Assembly: GCA_949358305.1 (NCBI GenBank)
Contig: OX442315.1
Coordinates: 3,782,001-3,846,000, forward strand
Direction of reading: 5' to 3'
DNA: 64,000 bases
Source: Strigamia acuminata
Taxonomy: Eukaryota; Arthropoda; Chilopoda; Geophilomorpha; Linotaeniidae
Shown: positions 36,430 through 50,200 of the stretch, in pieces
Position numbering within the stretch: position 1 is the first letter of the stretch
How the letters are laid out: the number at the start of each line of letters is the position of its first letter
Notes under the pieces: generated by a model
The model's database searches: none
What the model saw: the letters and a program-made list of their open reading frames with translations, nothing else
Told to the model about the DNA's origin: nothing
Position numbers and translations under genes: made by a program

Positions 36430-39400
36430 AATAAACGCCCCGGCGTTTATTCGAGGCAACACCCAACTTGGGCTTTTATTCGCGTCGCACCGCATCATCA
36501 TCTCACCTTGCCTCCCGTCTTGAAAATTTATAAACGCCCCGGCGTTTATTCAAGGCAAACCATTGTTTATGTAAGTTTTTCCTGATTAGGGTTACTTCCT
36601 TTAGAAGAAACACGTTTATTTCTTCTCGCTTAATCTTGAGTCGTGATCTCGCCTCGTTTCTGGTCTTAAAAATTAATAAACACCCCGGCTTTTATTCAAG
36701 GCAATACGGTACGTTTATGAAACCCAACTTGGGCTTTCATTTTAAAAAAAGCGCGTGTTCTTACGTCGAACTAAGAGATACAGGTGAATTAGCAACGCCT
36801 AATTTGATTTAATAAATAAAGCAAACAACATCTCGCCTCACTTCTGGCGTTTGTTCGAGGCAAGCCATTGTTTTTGCATTTTTTTTCCTGATTAGGGTTA
36901 CTTCCTTTTTAACTCTTGAAGAAATAAGTATGTTTTTTTTACTCGGCAGTGACGTGTACGCGCGAGTACGCCTGAGAACGCCAAAAAATACTCCAAAACG
37001 CCTGAAAATCGTGCAACTCGAGGCAAAACATTAATTGTTTATTTTTGTTTCAACTTTTGTAACGTTTACAATTGTGTTCTCATGTTTTTTGCCTCAAGTT
37101 GCATTGTCATTTTGCGTTTTGGGGCGTTTTTAGGCATTTTTAGGCATTTGCGGGCGTTCTTGGGCGTTTTTTGGCGTTGTCATTCAATCAAATAGCCATT
37201 TTTAGCCATTTTTACCCATTTTTCATAGAAAAATGGTCATTTTTAGCCGTTTTTCATCCAAAATGGCCGTTTTTCATCCAAAAGGGCCGTTTTTCATCCA
37301 AAATGGAATAATTGTTGTGTCCGGATTTTATGTCATTTATTGTCTTAATTAAAGTTAACAAAGTGTCTTTAATTTTTGCTTTTCTTGAATTTCAGCTTTT
37401 TAGATATTTTTACATATTAAACTTTCATTTTTTGTGATTTATTAAAAGTTACAGTGTTTTCATGAATTTTAGTGTCTATGATATTGATATTATCTTTATT
37501 CATTGCTATTTAAAGTTTTATTACTTCTCTGTGTCTTATTTCTTTAATTCTTGCTCATTTTGTGTGATTTTGGATGATTTTTAGTGCATCCGTCGATTTA
37601 CAGATCACTTGCGTAAGACGCGTGACGTCATATTTCTTAATCTAGTTCGGTTGTGTTCAAACTTCTAACCTTTTGTTTGGACCTTATTCTTGTGTTATGG
37701 ATAGGTTTTAGAATTGATTTAGACTAATTTGGGGGTGATCTGTCGATTGGTTTGCTTTATTTTTGTCCCGGAACGGTCGTTTTGTCGTTTCGAGCGTTTG
37801 TTGTCGGTACGCACTTGTGCGCTGCTGACCGAGTTCATTCCGTTCGGCAAACGATTATTTTCAAGTGTTCTTTTAATAAATAGTGCTTTTGTTGTAGGAA
37901 ATTACATTTCCTAATGTTATTTTATTCAATACAGTGTGTATTCTTGATTTTATTCTTGTGTTGAAATTCAAATGTCGTGTTTTGCCGCTCTAGCGGATTT
38001 GAAGTGGGCGCCATGTTGGATTTCCCCGCTAATTTCTTTATTTATCCATTTCATTTGTCTTTTTGAAAATGAATAAACGCCCCGGCGTTTATGCGAGGCA
38101 AGCCATAGTTTTTGTAGGTTCTTTCCTGATTAGGGTTACTTGTGACGTGCACGCGCGAGCTCGCCTGAGGACGCCAAAAAAAGCTCAAAAACGCCCCAAA
38201 ACGCCTGAAAATCGCGCAACTCGAAGCAAAAAATTACAGTTTGAATTCAAATCAAAACTAACCACAAATACATGCTACAATTAGGTAAATTTTCAAATTT
38301 TTTATCAATAAATGATGACTTTCAAGAAGTATGACAACATTTGACAAAATTTAGACCAGTTGCATTTAAAAACTAAAATATTTTGTGTTTTACTTCAATT
38401 TTAAACCAAAAATGACGTCATTTTTTGTTTAAACCGGCGTTTATTTGAGGCAAACACGCCGCTGAGAACGCCAAAAAATGCTCAAAAACACTCCAAAAGA
38501 CCTGAAAATCGCGCAACTTGAGGCAAAAAATTAATTTTTCATCTTTGTTTCAACTTTTGTGACGTTTAAAATTGTGTTTTCAAGTTTTATGCCTCAAGTT
38601 GCATTGTCATCTGGCGTTTTGGGGCGTTTTGGGGCGTTCGCAGGCGTTTGCACGCGTTTTTTGGCGTTGTCACTCACTCAAGTGGCCATTTTTAGCCAAT
38701 TTTCGAAGTAAAAATGGCCTTTTTTTATTAAAATGGCCATTTTCAGCCATTTGTCATAGTAAAAATGGCCATTTTCAGCCATTTTTTATAGTAAAAATGG
38801 CCATTTTTCATCCAAAATGGCCGTTTTTCATCCAAAATGACCATTTTTATCATTGACACGCTATAAAAATGTAACGTTTCAATGGCGTTTTGACGGAACC
38901 GGTAAGTTTTGAAATTTCCCGTGTCCCGTTATTGTGACTCCTCGTCCGGTTTCTCAGAACCGAAACCCTAATACAGGTGAATTAGTGACGCCTAATTTGT
39001 TTTAACAAATAAAGCAAACAACATCTCGCCTCACTTCCAGTCTTGAAAATTAGTAAACGCCCCGGCGTTTATTCGAGGCAAGCCGTTGTTTTTACAGTAA
39101 TTTCCTGGTTAGGGTTATTTTTTTTTTAACTCTTGAAGAAATAAGTTTGTTTTTTTCTCGCCTGCACGCGCGAGCTCGCATGAGAATGCTAAAAAATAAG
39201 CAAAAACGTTCTAAAACGCCCCAAAACGCTTCAAAATGCTCCAAAAAGCCTGAAAATCGTGCCACTCAAAGCAAAAAATTATGTTCGCATGTTTTTTGCC
39301 TCAAGTTGCACGGTTATCTGGCGTTTTGGTGCGTTCTTGGGGCGTTTTGGTGCGTTCTTGGGGCGTTTTCGGGCGTTTTTTTGGCGTTGTCACTCACTCC

Positions 39401-39780
39401 CACACTTTGCTGTCTTGTTTATTACAATTTGGTTTAGCTGTTGTATTTATTTTTATTTGTTTTATGGTTATTTAATGTGTTTTTGTAGCATTCAAAATGT
39501 TTTGTTGCCTAATTTCTCGTTTTGGCGCCAACTGTTTGTTTGACAACGCCGTGTCAGAATTTAGGGATGATTCTGCTTTGGTTTCTAATTAAAAAAAAAA
39601 TGTTGTTTTAATTTCAATTGTAACTGCTTATTATAACGTTATTATTAGTATTTTGTAAAGGTTCATTCTTTTTCCATGTTAATAAAAAATGAAGTAACTT
39701 TCGGTGAAAAAAAAAACAGTTAAATGCGGATCAAAATTAAACACACACGAGAAGTTTAATAAACGTCCCGGCGTTTATTC
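36430..39780. repeat. Recurring hairpin phrase AATAAACGCC-CC-GGCGTTTATT (copy A)
   Basis: A palindrome of AATAAACGCC and GGCGTTTATT followed by CGAGGCAA occurs near 36430, 36528, 38070, 39052 and 39762, with a decayed form near 36672. Between them are larger foldbacks in which AAAACGCC...GCAACTCGAGGCAAA pairs with TTTGCCTCAAGTTGC...GGCGTTTT (near 35995-36160, 37000-37130, 38500-38640 and 39235-39340). Confidence 0.75.
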
Positions 39781-41079
39781 GAGGCAATACGGTACATTTG
39801 TGAAACCCAACTTGGAACCCGAAAATAACGTGGGGCCGTCTGAACACCTGGATTTGAATTTTCGTCTACGCGCGCGCCGACGCATGGGGAATGCGGGGTG
39901 GGGTTCCTTCCCAGTGTTCCGAACGAGTCAATTTCACCCCGAAAATATCCCGAAATTGCTGATACATGCATTTCGAGCCAGAAATATTGATCTTCATGTA
40001 AATTTTGATTGTTTAGCTTTTTTTTGAAATTTTACAAATTTTTCTCATCTCCTGCCTTCCTCGCTCATTTAACACCAAAATGGCCTGCATTGAGGATTTT
40101 TCCCATAATCCTTTTCACACGTATGGAGCGCAAACAGTCGCAATAAATGAAATCAGCGGAATTCGGCCTTGAGTTTGCGACGCCATCTTGAATACGAGTA
40201 ACAGCACAGTATGGTGTCAATTATTCGAACTGATCGTAAGGCATGGGACAAAAATTGATTAAAAACGAACAAACATGATTAAAAATCAACAAAAATCGAC
40301 TGAAATCGGACAATAATCAATTCAGAATGACAAATAACGATTAAAATTGGCAAAAATTGTCACAAATAGAGAAAAACCGATTAAAAATCAGCAAGAAACC
40401 AATAGAAATTGATAAAATCAAATAAAAATTAACAAATATCCATTTTGTTTGCTTTTAAACAAATTAAGAACTTTGAAAACACACGACAATTTTAAACAGT
40501 AAACACCGGGGTCAAATAAGCGCCGCTACTCGTTTAAACACCGGGGAGGTGTTAGTGAAGTGCCTCGAGTGGAGAAATTAATAAACGCTCGAGGCACCAC
40601 GGTAGGCTTATTAAACACAAAATATGAAACGCTCGATCTTCAACAGGCGCACACGCCCGAGAACACCTCGGCATGCCTCAGCACTCTCCAAGAAACGAGA
40701 AAAACCAAGGCAAAAAAAAAAAAAATACACCAAAATTAGGACTAAAATCAAACACACATGGGGCCCGGAAGATTGATAACATCCCGGCATATATTCAAGG
40801 CAGTACGCCATGTTTTTTCCACCATTTTGTAAGTTTATTTCAATATTCATAAAGTTTATTGCTTTTTGTATCATTAGTAGTATTCCCTTGTGTGATGTGG
40901 TTTTATAAATATCACACACAACTGCTTCTGCTGTTTTCTTCACGTTTATGCTTCGTGTATGCACGTGAAGCCCTCGCACATCTTTTGAGCACCTGTACAC
41001 ATTTGGACACGCTCAAGGTGCTACATCGCGCGCTCAAACGCACTAGATCGCGCGCGCAAACGCGCTACATCACGCATAT

Positions 41080-41471
41080 TAGGGATAAGAACAGACCGGG
41101 ATAGGGACTGGACTGGTAATGTTTGCCCTATGCGGATACGGGACGGGACGGGATTACAGTTGCTAAATTCGTACTGCGAGGCGGAGACAATTTTCTAATT
41201 CCAGTTGTTATTTATCACTATTAAGCCTAATATTGAGCCTGATAATGCTAAAATAAAGTAAATAAACAACAACAACAAACTCATTATTAAAAGTAAATTA
41301 CACTGTATGACCAAAATATTGTTGTTTCTTTACTTTATTTTAGCATTATTAGGCCTAATATTAGGCTTAATACTGATTTATTTCAATTATGCAATCATAC
41401 GCGCGTATTACGCTAACGTAATGGACCCGGGACGGGTCGGGACCCGAAAATTGGTCCCGTTCTCATCCCTA
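41080..41471. mobile_element. hAT-like MITE in block A (392 bp)
   Basis: The termini TAGGGATAAGAAC and GTTCTCATCCCTA are inverted repeats with a perfect 8-bp duplication ACGCATAT at 41072-41079 and 41472-41479, as expected for hAT transposition. The interior contains a second foldback (TAAGCCTAATATTGAGCC against GGCCTAATATTAGGCTTA). Confidence 0.85.
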
Positions 41472-43439
41472 ACGCATATATATATCGCAGACATATCGCG
41501 CCCACGACAAAGCACAAACCCATGGCAGTCACCAAAGAATATTTACGCCGCTTCCACGCACGTTTTATTTTCTCACAGGCCTCTACACATTTAACTTGCG
41601 CGCGCACTTGCTACGTGCTCGTGTGGTCACAATAAATACCTAATTTTCATTAAAATAACGAATGAACGAAATCACTTCAACCACACTTGCTACGGTCGAC
41701 GCATCGACGGCGATTCGCATGCGTTACCCCAAATACCGATAAAAAATCGCAGAAAACACTAATCCCGACCCAAAAACCGCCAAAATTACCCTCAACACAC
41801 GCCAACAACCTTCCACCACTTAAATTACACCGGAAAAAAACAATTTCAAACCGAAAAATCAACAAAAAAGGCCAAAAAAATATTGCAAACAAAGAGAAAA
41901 GATCAATTATCGAGGCAAATCCCCACCACAAAACAACGCATCGCCGGTATACACTTAAGCGTACAGTGCACAACACTACTGTTTATTTTCAATGATCCAA
42001 TAAATAAAATTTGAAACAAAGTTGAGTGGAATTGTACGTTTCTTGTATATTAAAGTTTTTATTTTGTTTGTTTACACTTAATTTTTTTTTTCCATCATAG
42101 AATGGCGACTCGATACTTTTGTAGCTCGAATTCACTTCGTAAACGTGGTCGGTGTTCATCACGCGTCAATGCGCTCGTGCAATAGTATAGGCGCGCATAC
42201 GATTTGATGCGCGCAAGACTTGCAAAACTTGCACGGAATTTGGGCAATTTTTGACAAATTTCAGCAGATTTTTGCCTGTATTTGACAAATTTCAGAAGAT
42301 TTTTGCCTATATTTGACAAATTTCAGAAGATTTCCTCAATCCTCAAACATTTGCTGAAATTTCTCATAAAATTTCTAAAATTAATTGAAATTTGTCTGAA
42401 ATTTGTCTGGAATTTGTCAAATATTGTCAAAAATCCGTGGAAATTTGTCAAATACTGGCAAAAATCCATGTAAATTTGTCAAAAATTGCCATAATTCGGT
42501 GCAAATTGTGTTAGATATTGGAAAAATTTATTTTAACGCTTCCAACGCGCCAGTAAATCGCGCGTGCACACGCATGGATTTTTCGTCATAGTTGGATGCG
42601 CGCAAACCTCACGTAACTTGCGCCAAAATTTGGCAATTTTTGACAAATTTCAGCAGATTTTTGCCAGTATTTGACAAATTTCCACTGATTTTTGACAATA
42701 TTTGACCCAACAACTGCGCCACGTTCCAGGCGCCGGTTTAGGCATTTTAGACCCGTTTTAGACCGTTTTAGATGGCGAAAACGTTCTCTCCATCATTTTC
42801 TACCCCTGGGTGAGGTTTTCAGCGTTCATGATTGATGAAAAAGCTGTTTTCTAACTAGCTGTCCCATTGCTAGTTTTGGCGTCAGGTTTTAGCAACCTTC
42901 CGATCCGACTCTGTCGTCTGCACGACCTCCAAGACCGTTTTAGGGTTAATTTGAGTCAAATAATTCATTCTGGGATTGTTTTGGGTTTTTTACAAGTGTG
43001 TTTTTGTAGTTTTTATTGGTTTCAAACATTGTCAATTCTTTATACAAGTGTAACTTTCATTTCTCTGTATTTTGAGAACTTTGCATTGCAGCAAAGTTCA
43101 TTTCTTGCCCCTTAATTATTGTGTAATTGTTGGTTTTCAAGCCCGTTTTTTAACAATAACTTTATTTGAAGTGCCTATTGTTTCAGGCACGTGCTTCCAC
43201 GTGCCTTTTATTGTTGAGCAATTTCTTGGGCAGTTGCGCTCCTGTTGCTAGCATTACCGCGCGTTCTCCGCGCGCGTACTCGCGCGTTTCGCATCACACA
43301 CATTCGGGTTCAATGGCCTATCGCGGCGGCACATTGTGTGGCATAGCGCGGCACGTTGCAATTACGTGACGTGGCACGTTGCTGTTACGTGACGCAATAG
43401 CCAGTATTTAAGCAGGGGATTCCATCATCGTTTACACAA
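41472..43439. other. Block A, non-coding interval before the satellites
   Basis: Degenerate TTTGACAAATTTCAGCAGAT repeats at ~42240-42710 and otherwise unassigned sequence. The same interval occurs in copy B and, inverted, at about 59765-60830. Confidence 0.5.
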
Positions 43440-43489
43440 ATGCGCATTGCAACGTGGAGGCGCATTCGAGTCCTTTTCCCAAGCGTTGA

Positions 43490-46400
43490 AAAAGGACAAA
43501 ACTCGTATTCGATTCGAAAGCGAATCGAATACGATTTTTGTCCTTTTTCAACGCAAAATTGTATTCGATTCGCTTTCGAATCGAATACGAGTTTTGCCCT
43601 TCTTCAACGCGAAATCGTATTCGACTCGTTTTCGAGTCGAATGCGAATTTTGCCCTTCTTCAACGCGAAATCGTATTCGACTCGCTTTCGAATCGAATAC
43701 GAGTTTTGCCCTTCTTCAACGCGAAATCGTATTCGACTCGTTTTCGAGTCGAGTACGAATTTTGCCCTTCTTCAACGCGAAATCGTATTCGATTCGCTTT
43801 CGAATCGTATACGAGATGGTCGATTTTTGTTTCCCGGACTTTGATTCGTATTCGAGTTGTTACGAGTTCGTATTTTGATCGTATTCGTATTCGAATCGAA
43901 TTCGAATCGTATTCGAATCGAATACGAATCGAATTCGAGTCGTATTCGAGATGGTCGATGATTTCCACTCGCTCGTATACGCGTTGTATACGAGCTCGTA
44001 TTTTGATCGTAATCGTAAACGAATCGTTTACAAGTCGTATACAAGTTGTATACGACGTGTATACACCTCGTATACGAACGAAGTTTGTGAAAACACAATT
44101 TCCAAATAAGACGTATGTGACTACTATGTGTTTTCATGTCGTAGTAAGTATCCGGTGGATTTTCCAAACTTCGTTCGTATACGAGGTGTATACACGTCGT
44201 ATACAACTTGTATACGACTTGTAAACGATTCGTTTACGATTACGATCAAAATACGAGCTCGTATACAACGCGTATACGAGCAAGTGGAAATCATCGACCA
44301 TCTCGAATGCGACTCGAATACGATTCGAATACATCTCGAATACGAGTCGTACGAGTCAAAGTCCGGGAACGGGTCATCGACTATCTCGTATTCGAGTTGT
44401 TACGAGTTCGTATTTTGATCGTATTCGTATTCGAATCGAATTCGAATCGTATTCGAATCGAATACGAATCGAATTCGAGTCGTATTCGAGATGGTCGATG
44501 ATTTCCACTCGCTCGTATACGCGTTGTATACGAGCTCGTATTTTGATCGTAATCGTAAACGAATCGTTTACAAGTCGTATACAAGTCGTATACGACGTGT
44601 ATACACCTCGTATACGAACGAAGTTTGGAAAATCCACCGGACACTTACTACGACATGAAAACACATAGTAGTCACATACGTCTTATTTGGAAATTGTGTT
44701 TTCACAAACTTCGTTCGTATACGAGGTGTATACACGTCGTATACGACTTGTATACGACTTGTAAACGATTCGTTTACGATTACGATCAAAATACGAGCTC
44801 GTATACAACGCGTATACGAGCGAGTGGAAATCATCGACCATCTCGAATACGACTCGAATTCGATTAGTATTCGATTCGAATACGATTCGAATTCGATTCG
44901 AATACGAATACGATCAAAATACGAACTCGTAACAACTCGAATACGAGATAGTCGATGACCCGTTCCCGGACTTTGACTCGTACGACTCGTATTCGAGATG
45001 TATTCGAGATGTATTCGAATCGTATTCGAGTCGCATTCGAGATGGTCGATGATTTCCACTCGCTCGTATACGCGTTGTATACGAGCTCGTATTTTGATCG
45101 TAATCGTAAACGAATCGTTTACAAGTCGTATACAAGTCGTATACGACGTGTATACACCTCGTATACGAACGAAGTTTGGAAAATCCACCGGACACTTACT
45201 ACGACATGAAAACACATAGTAGTCACATACGTCTTATTTGGAAATTGTGTTTTCACAAACTTCGTTCGTATACGAGGTGTATACACGTCGTATACGACTT
45301 GTATACGACTTGTAAACGATTCGTTTACGATTACGATCAAAATACGAGCTCGTATACAACGCGTATACGAGCGAGTGGAAATCATCGACCATCTCGAATA
45401 CGACTCGAATTCGATTAGTATTCGATTCGAATACGATTCGAATTCGATTCGAATACGAATACGATCAAAATACGAACTCGTAACAACTCGAATACGAGAT
45501 AGTCGATGACCCGTTCCCGGACTTTGACTCGTACGACTCGTATTCGAGATGTATTCGAGATGTATTCGAATCGTATTCGAGTCGCATTCGAGATGGTCGA
45601 TGATTTCCACTCGCTCGTATACGCGTTGTATACGAGCTCGTATTTTGATCGTAATCGTAAACGAATCGTTTACAAGTCGTATACAAGTCGTATACGACGT
45701 GTATACACCTCGTATACGAACGAAGTTTGTGAAAACACAATTTCCAAATAAGACGTATGTGACTACTATGTGTTTTCATGTCGTAGTAAGTATCCGGTGG
45801 ATTTTCCAAACTTCGTTCGTATACGAGGTGTATACACGTCGTATACAACTTGTATACGACTTGTAAACGATTCGTTTACGATTACGATCAAAATACGAGC
45901 TCGTATACAACGCGTATATGAGCGAGTGGAAATCATCGACCATCTCGAATGCGACTCGAATACGATTCGAATACATCTCGAATACATCTCGAATACGAGT
46001 CGTACGAGTCAAAGTCCGGGAACGGGTCATCGTATTCGAGTTGTTACGAGTTCGTATTTTGATCGTATTCGTATTCGAATCGAATTCGAATCGTATTCGA
46101 ATCGAATACGAATTCGCATTCGACTCGAAAACGAGTCGAATACGATTTCGCGTTGAAGAAGGGCAAAATTCGTACTCGACTCGAAAACGAGTCGAATACG
46201 ATTTCGCGTTGAAGAAGGGCAAAATTCGCATTCGACTCGAAAACGAGTCGAATACGAATTCGCATTCGACTCGAAAACGAGTCGAATACGATTTCGCGTT
46301 GAAGAAGGGCAAAACTCGTACTCGACTCGAAAACGAGTCGAATACGATTTCGCGTTGAAGAAGGGCAAAACTCGTACTCGACTCGAAAACGAGTCGAATA

Positions 46401-46795
46401 CGATTTCGCGTTGAAGAAGGGCAAAATTCGCATTCGACTCGAAAACGAGTCGAATACGATTTCGCGTTGAAGAAGGGCAAAACTCGTACTCGACTCGAAA
46501 ACGAGTCGAATACGATTTCTCGTTGAAGAAGGGCAAAACTCGTACTCGACTCGAAAACGAGTCGAATACGATTTCGCGTTGAAGAAGGGCAAAATTCGCA
46601 TTCGACTCGAAAACGAGTCGAATACGATTTCGCGTTGAAGAAGGGCAAAACTCGTACTCGACTAGAAAACGAGTCGAATACGATTTCGCGTTGAAGAAGG
46701 GCAAAATTCGCATTCGACTCGAAAACGAGTCGAATACGATTTCGCGTTGAAGAAGGGCAAAATTCGTACTCGACTAGAAAGCGAGTCGAATACGA
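43490..46795. repeat. Palindromic satellite complex, copy A
   Basis: The left part (43490-43830) is 56-bp units containing the palindrome GTATTCGACTCG-TTTT-CGAGTCGAATAC plus TTTTGCCCTTCTTCAACGCG. The centre (43840-46110) is ~550-bp units of TCGTATACG/CGATTCGAATACG palindromes. The right part (46110-46795) is the same 56-bp unit in inverse orientation. The whole complex is one large foldback. Frames as long as 353 codons here are artefacts of the stop-poor units. Confidence 0.9.
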
Positions 46796-47205
46796 GATCA
46801 TTTTTTGATCTGGGTCGTGAATGCGTCCGTATGTCACGCGAACGCGTGTTGGAGTCGATTCCGAGTTCGTATTCCATCTTGAACGCGCATTGGAGACGTA
46901 AACCAGTTTATTTTACCCACTCTCGCTCGATCCCGCTTCATCGCTCCTTGTCGCTCCTGTGAAAAAAAATACATGAGAATGTGCAGAAATGAACCTTCCA
47001 ATACTCACATGAAAATTGACAACCTTGACACAAAACAGTCTATTGACACTCCCAACACCACCCCGGACATTTTCCGGAAGAGTTTGGTCCACCCGGAATC
47101 CCCAGAATAGTCGCCCCCGAAATGCGGATTTCGCGGAAGCCAATCCGCGAAAAGGATATGTTTTTAGCGGCGCGCCGACGCGTCCGCCACGCCCGTCTGG
47201 AGAGC
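46796..47205. other. Right end of block A and 50-bp junction
   Basis: 46820-47155 matches 61390-61722 (CCGGACATTTT, CCAATCCGCGAAAAGG). The next 50 bp (ATATGTTTTTAGCGGCGCG...) are found only here and separate copy A from the TTAA start of copy B. No gene. Confidence 0.6.
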
Positions 47206-50200
47206 TTAACCTTATGGCGCGCATGCGGATTTCTCGGAGTGCGAAAGGGACCCTATTTTTAACATTACGGCGGCCTATACCTTGACCCCCTGTTCGCAGT
47301 CTCATGGCTGATTTTGCGGATTTCACTTATTTGTATATTCCGCACGATCGCGCGCGTTTTATCAACCTTGGGAAAGCCGCTTTCTCAAATTTGCAAATTC
47401 CACATTGTGTGAACATGCTACAACGCTTCTGTGCGCGTCAATAAAAAAAAAAACCGATTAGAAATGAAATTCAGGGTTTTGTTAAAATAAAAATTATACA
47501 ATATAATCAGTCTATAATGCTTCTATAATGCTGTTGGTTTAATCAGCACATTGTAATCGTGTGAAAACACGCGCGCTCGCAATAATACATTACCCAATGT
47601 ACTTGCACTGGCATGGACCCATCAGTGCGCACTTTCCCGTGCGTGCTGCTTGCACTATTTACATCAATTGTTGCTCCACAGGTTGCGCGACCTGCCGGGC
47701 AGTTAAGACGTACTAGAATAACCTCAGGATTTGATAAAACCTGATTTTTGGATGACACTAAGTAAATGGCAGTGAATGTGAGATGTGAGATACACGATGA
47801 ATTTAATAAAATTTATATTTCCTAATCATGGGATTGGTTTCACGTTTCATAATCCAACAATTAAGTAGAATATCATTATTGCAATTGATTAAAACAAATT
47901 TTTTTTACAAATTCTTTGGTTTTACATTTTAAATTTATTTTCCAATAGTTGGCACCATCGCAATTGCTGCGAGTTTAAAACACTGCATTCAGCAGAATTT
48001 ACTGCACTTTCAAATCAAGGCCAGGCATACCTACTGCAAAGTAATGTATAAACCATAAAGAAGCCTTTGATTCGGAATTGCCTGTAGGTAATTCTGCGCT
48101 GGTCTCCAATGGAAATGTCCGCGCCGGTCTTCCGTGCACGGAAAGTCCACAGAAAGTCCGTGCATTCCGTGCGCTGGGAGTCCGTGCGTCGTACCGCGTG
48201 ATCTTGCATTGTTTTTTGTGGGCTTTTCCTGATTAGGATTACTTCCTTTTTAACTCTTGAAGAATTAAGTTTGTTTTTTTTGCTCCAAAACGTCCCAAAA
48301 CGCCTGAAAATCGCGCAACTCGAGGCAAAACATTACAGTGTGTATTCAAATCAAAACTAGCTACAAATACATGCTGAAATTAGCTAAATTTTCAAATTTT
48401 TTGGCTTTCAAGAAGTAATGGAAACATTTGACATAACGTGGATCAGTTGCATTCAAAAACTAAAATATTTTGTGTTTTACTTCAATTTTAAACTAAAAAT
48501 GATGTCATTTCCTGTTTAAACCCCTGTTAAAGCTTGAAATACATTTTAACTAAAAGAAATAAGTTTGTTTTTTTCTTCGGCAGTGACGTGTACACACGAG
48601 CACGCCTGAGAACGCCAAAAAATGCTAAAAAACGCTCAAAAACGCCTGAAAATCGCGCAACTCGAGGCAAAACATTAATTTTTCATCTTTATTTCAACTT
48701 TTGTGACGTTTAAAATTGTGTTCTCATGTTTTTTGCCTCAAGTTGCATTGTCATCTGGCGTTTTGGAGTGTTTTTATGTGTTCGCAGGCGTTCGCAGGCG
48801 TTTTTTGGCGTTGTCACTCACTCAAGTGGCCATTTTTAGCATTTTCCGTAGTAAAAATGGCCGTTTTTCGTCAAAATGGCCATTTTTAGCCATTTTTCAG
48901 AGTAAAAATGTTTTTTTTTCACCGTTTTTATAGTAAAATGGCCATTTTTAGTCGTTTTTTTAATCAAAAATGGCCGTTTTTATCGTTGAAACGTTATTAA
49001 AATGTAACGTTTCAATGGCGTTTTGATCTCGCCTCATTTCCGGTTTTGAAAATTAATAAACGCCCCGGCGTTTATTCGAGGCAATACCCAACTTGGGCTT
49101 TTATTCGCGTCGCACCGCATCATCATCTCACCTTGCCTCCCGTCTTGAAAATTTATAAACGCCCCGGCGTTTATTCAAGGCAAACCATTGTTTATGTAAG
49201 TTTTTCCTGATTAGGGTTACTTCCTTTAGAAGAAACACGTTTATTTCTTCTCGTTTAATCTTGAGTCGTGATCTCGCCTCGTTTCTGGTCTTAAAAATTA
49301 ATAAACACCCCGGCTTTTATTCAAGGCAATACGGTCCGTTTATGAAACCCAACTTGGGCTTTCATTTTAAAAAAAGCGCGTGTTCTTACGTCGAACTAAG
49401 AGATACAGGTGAATTAGCAACGCCTAATTTGATTTAATAAATAAAGCAAACAACATCTCGCCTCACTTCTGGCGTTTGTTCGAGGCAAGCCATTGTTTTT
49501 GCATTTTTTTTCCTGATTAGGGTTACTTCCTTTTTAACTCTTGAAGAAATAAGTATGTTTTTTTTACTCGGCAGTGACGTGTACGCGCGAGTACGCCTGA
49601 GAACGCCAAAAAATACTCCAAAACGCCTGAAAATCGTGCAACTCGAGGCAAAACATTAATTGTTTATTTTTGTTTCAACTTTTGTAACGTTTACAATTGT
49701 GTTCTCATGTTTTTTGCCTCAAGTTGCATTGTCATTTTGCGTTTTGGGGCGTTTTTAGGCATTTTTAGGCATTTGCGGGCGTTCTTGGGCGTTTTTTGGC
49801 GTTGTCATTCAATCAAATGGCCATTTTTAGCCATTTTTAGCCATTTTTCATAGAAAAATGGTCATTTTTAGCCGTTTTTCATCCAAAATGGCCGTTTTTC
49901 ATCCAAAAGGGCCGTTTTTCATCCAAAATGGAATAATTGTTGTGTCCGGATTTTATGTCATTTATTGTCTTAATTAAAGTTAACAAAGTGTCTTTAATTT
50001 TTGCTTTTCTTGAATTTCAGCTTTTTAGATATTTTTACATATTAAACTTTCATTTTTTGTGATTTATTAAAAGTTACAGTGTTTTCATGAATTTTAGTGT
50101 CTATGATATTGATATTATCTTTATTCATTGCTATTTAAAGTTTTATTACTTCTCTGTGTCTTATTTCTTTAATTCTTGCTCATTTTGTGTGATTTTGGAT

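Larger units (their letters stand above)
34581..47155. repeat. 12.6-kb non-coding block, copy A
   Basis: Starts at TTAACCTTATGGCGCGCATG and is almost identical, at a constant offset of 12622-12625 bp, to copy B up to the satellite arrays. It ends near CCAATCCGCGAAAAGG, the same end as copy B. It contains foldback modules, AAATGGCCATTTTT minisatellites, a hAT-like MITE and palindromic satellites. No open frame has protein features; frames repeated in both copies (e.g. 39704-40027) persist only because the duplication is recent. Confidence 0.85.

Noticed and set aside
46913-47326. 137-codon minus frame rich in Arg and Gly across the block junction
   Set aside because: It spans the junction of copies A and B, so it cannot be an old gene, and no domain is visible.
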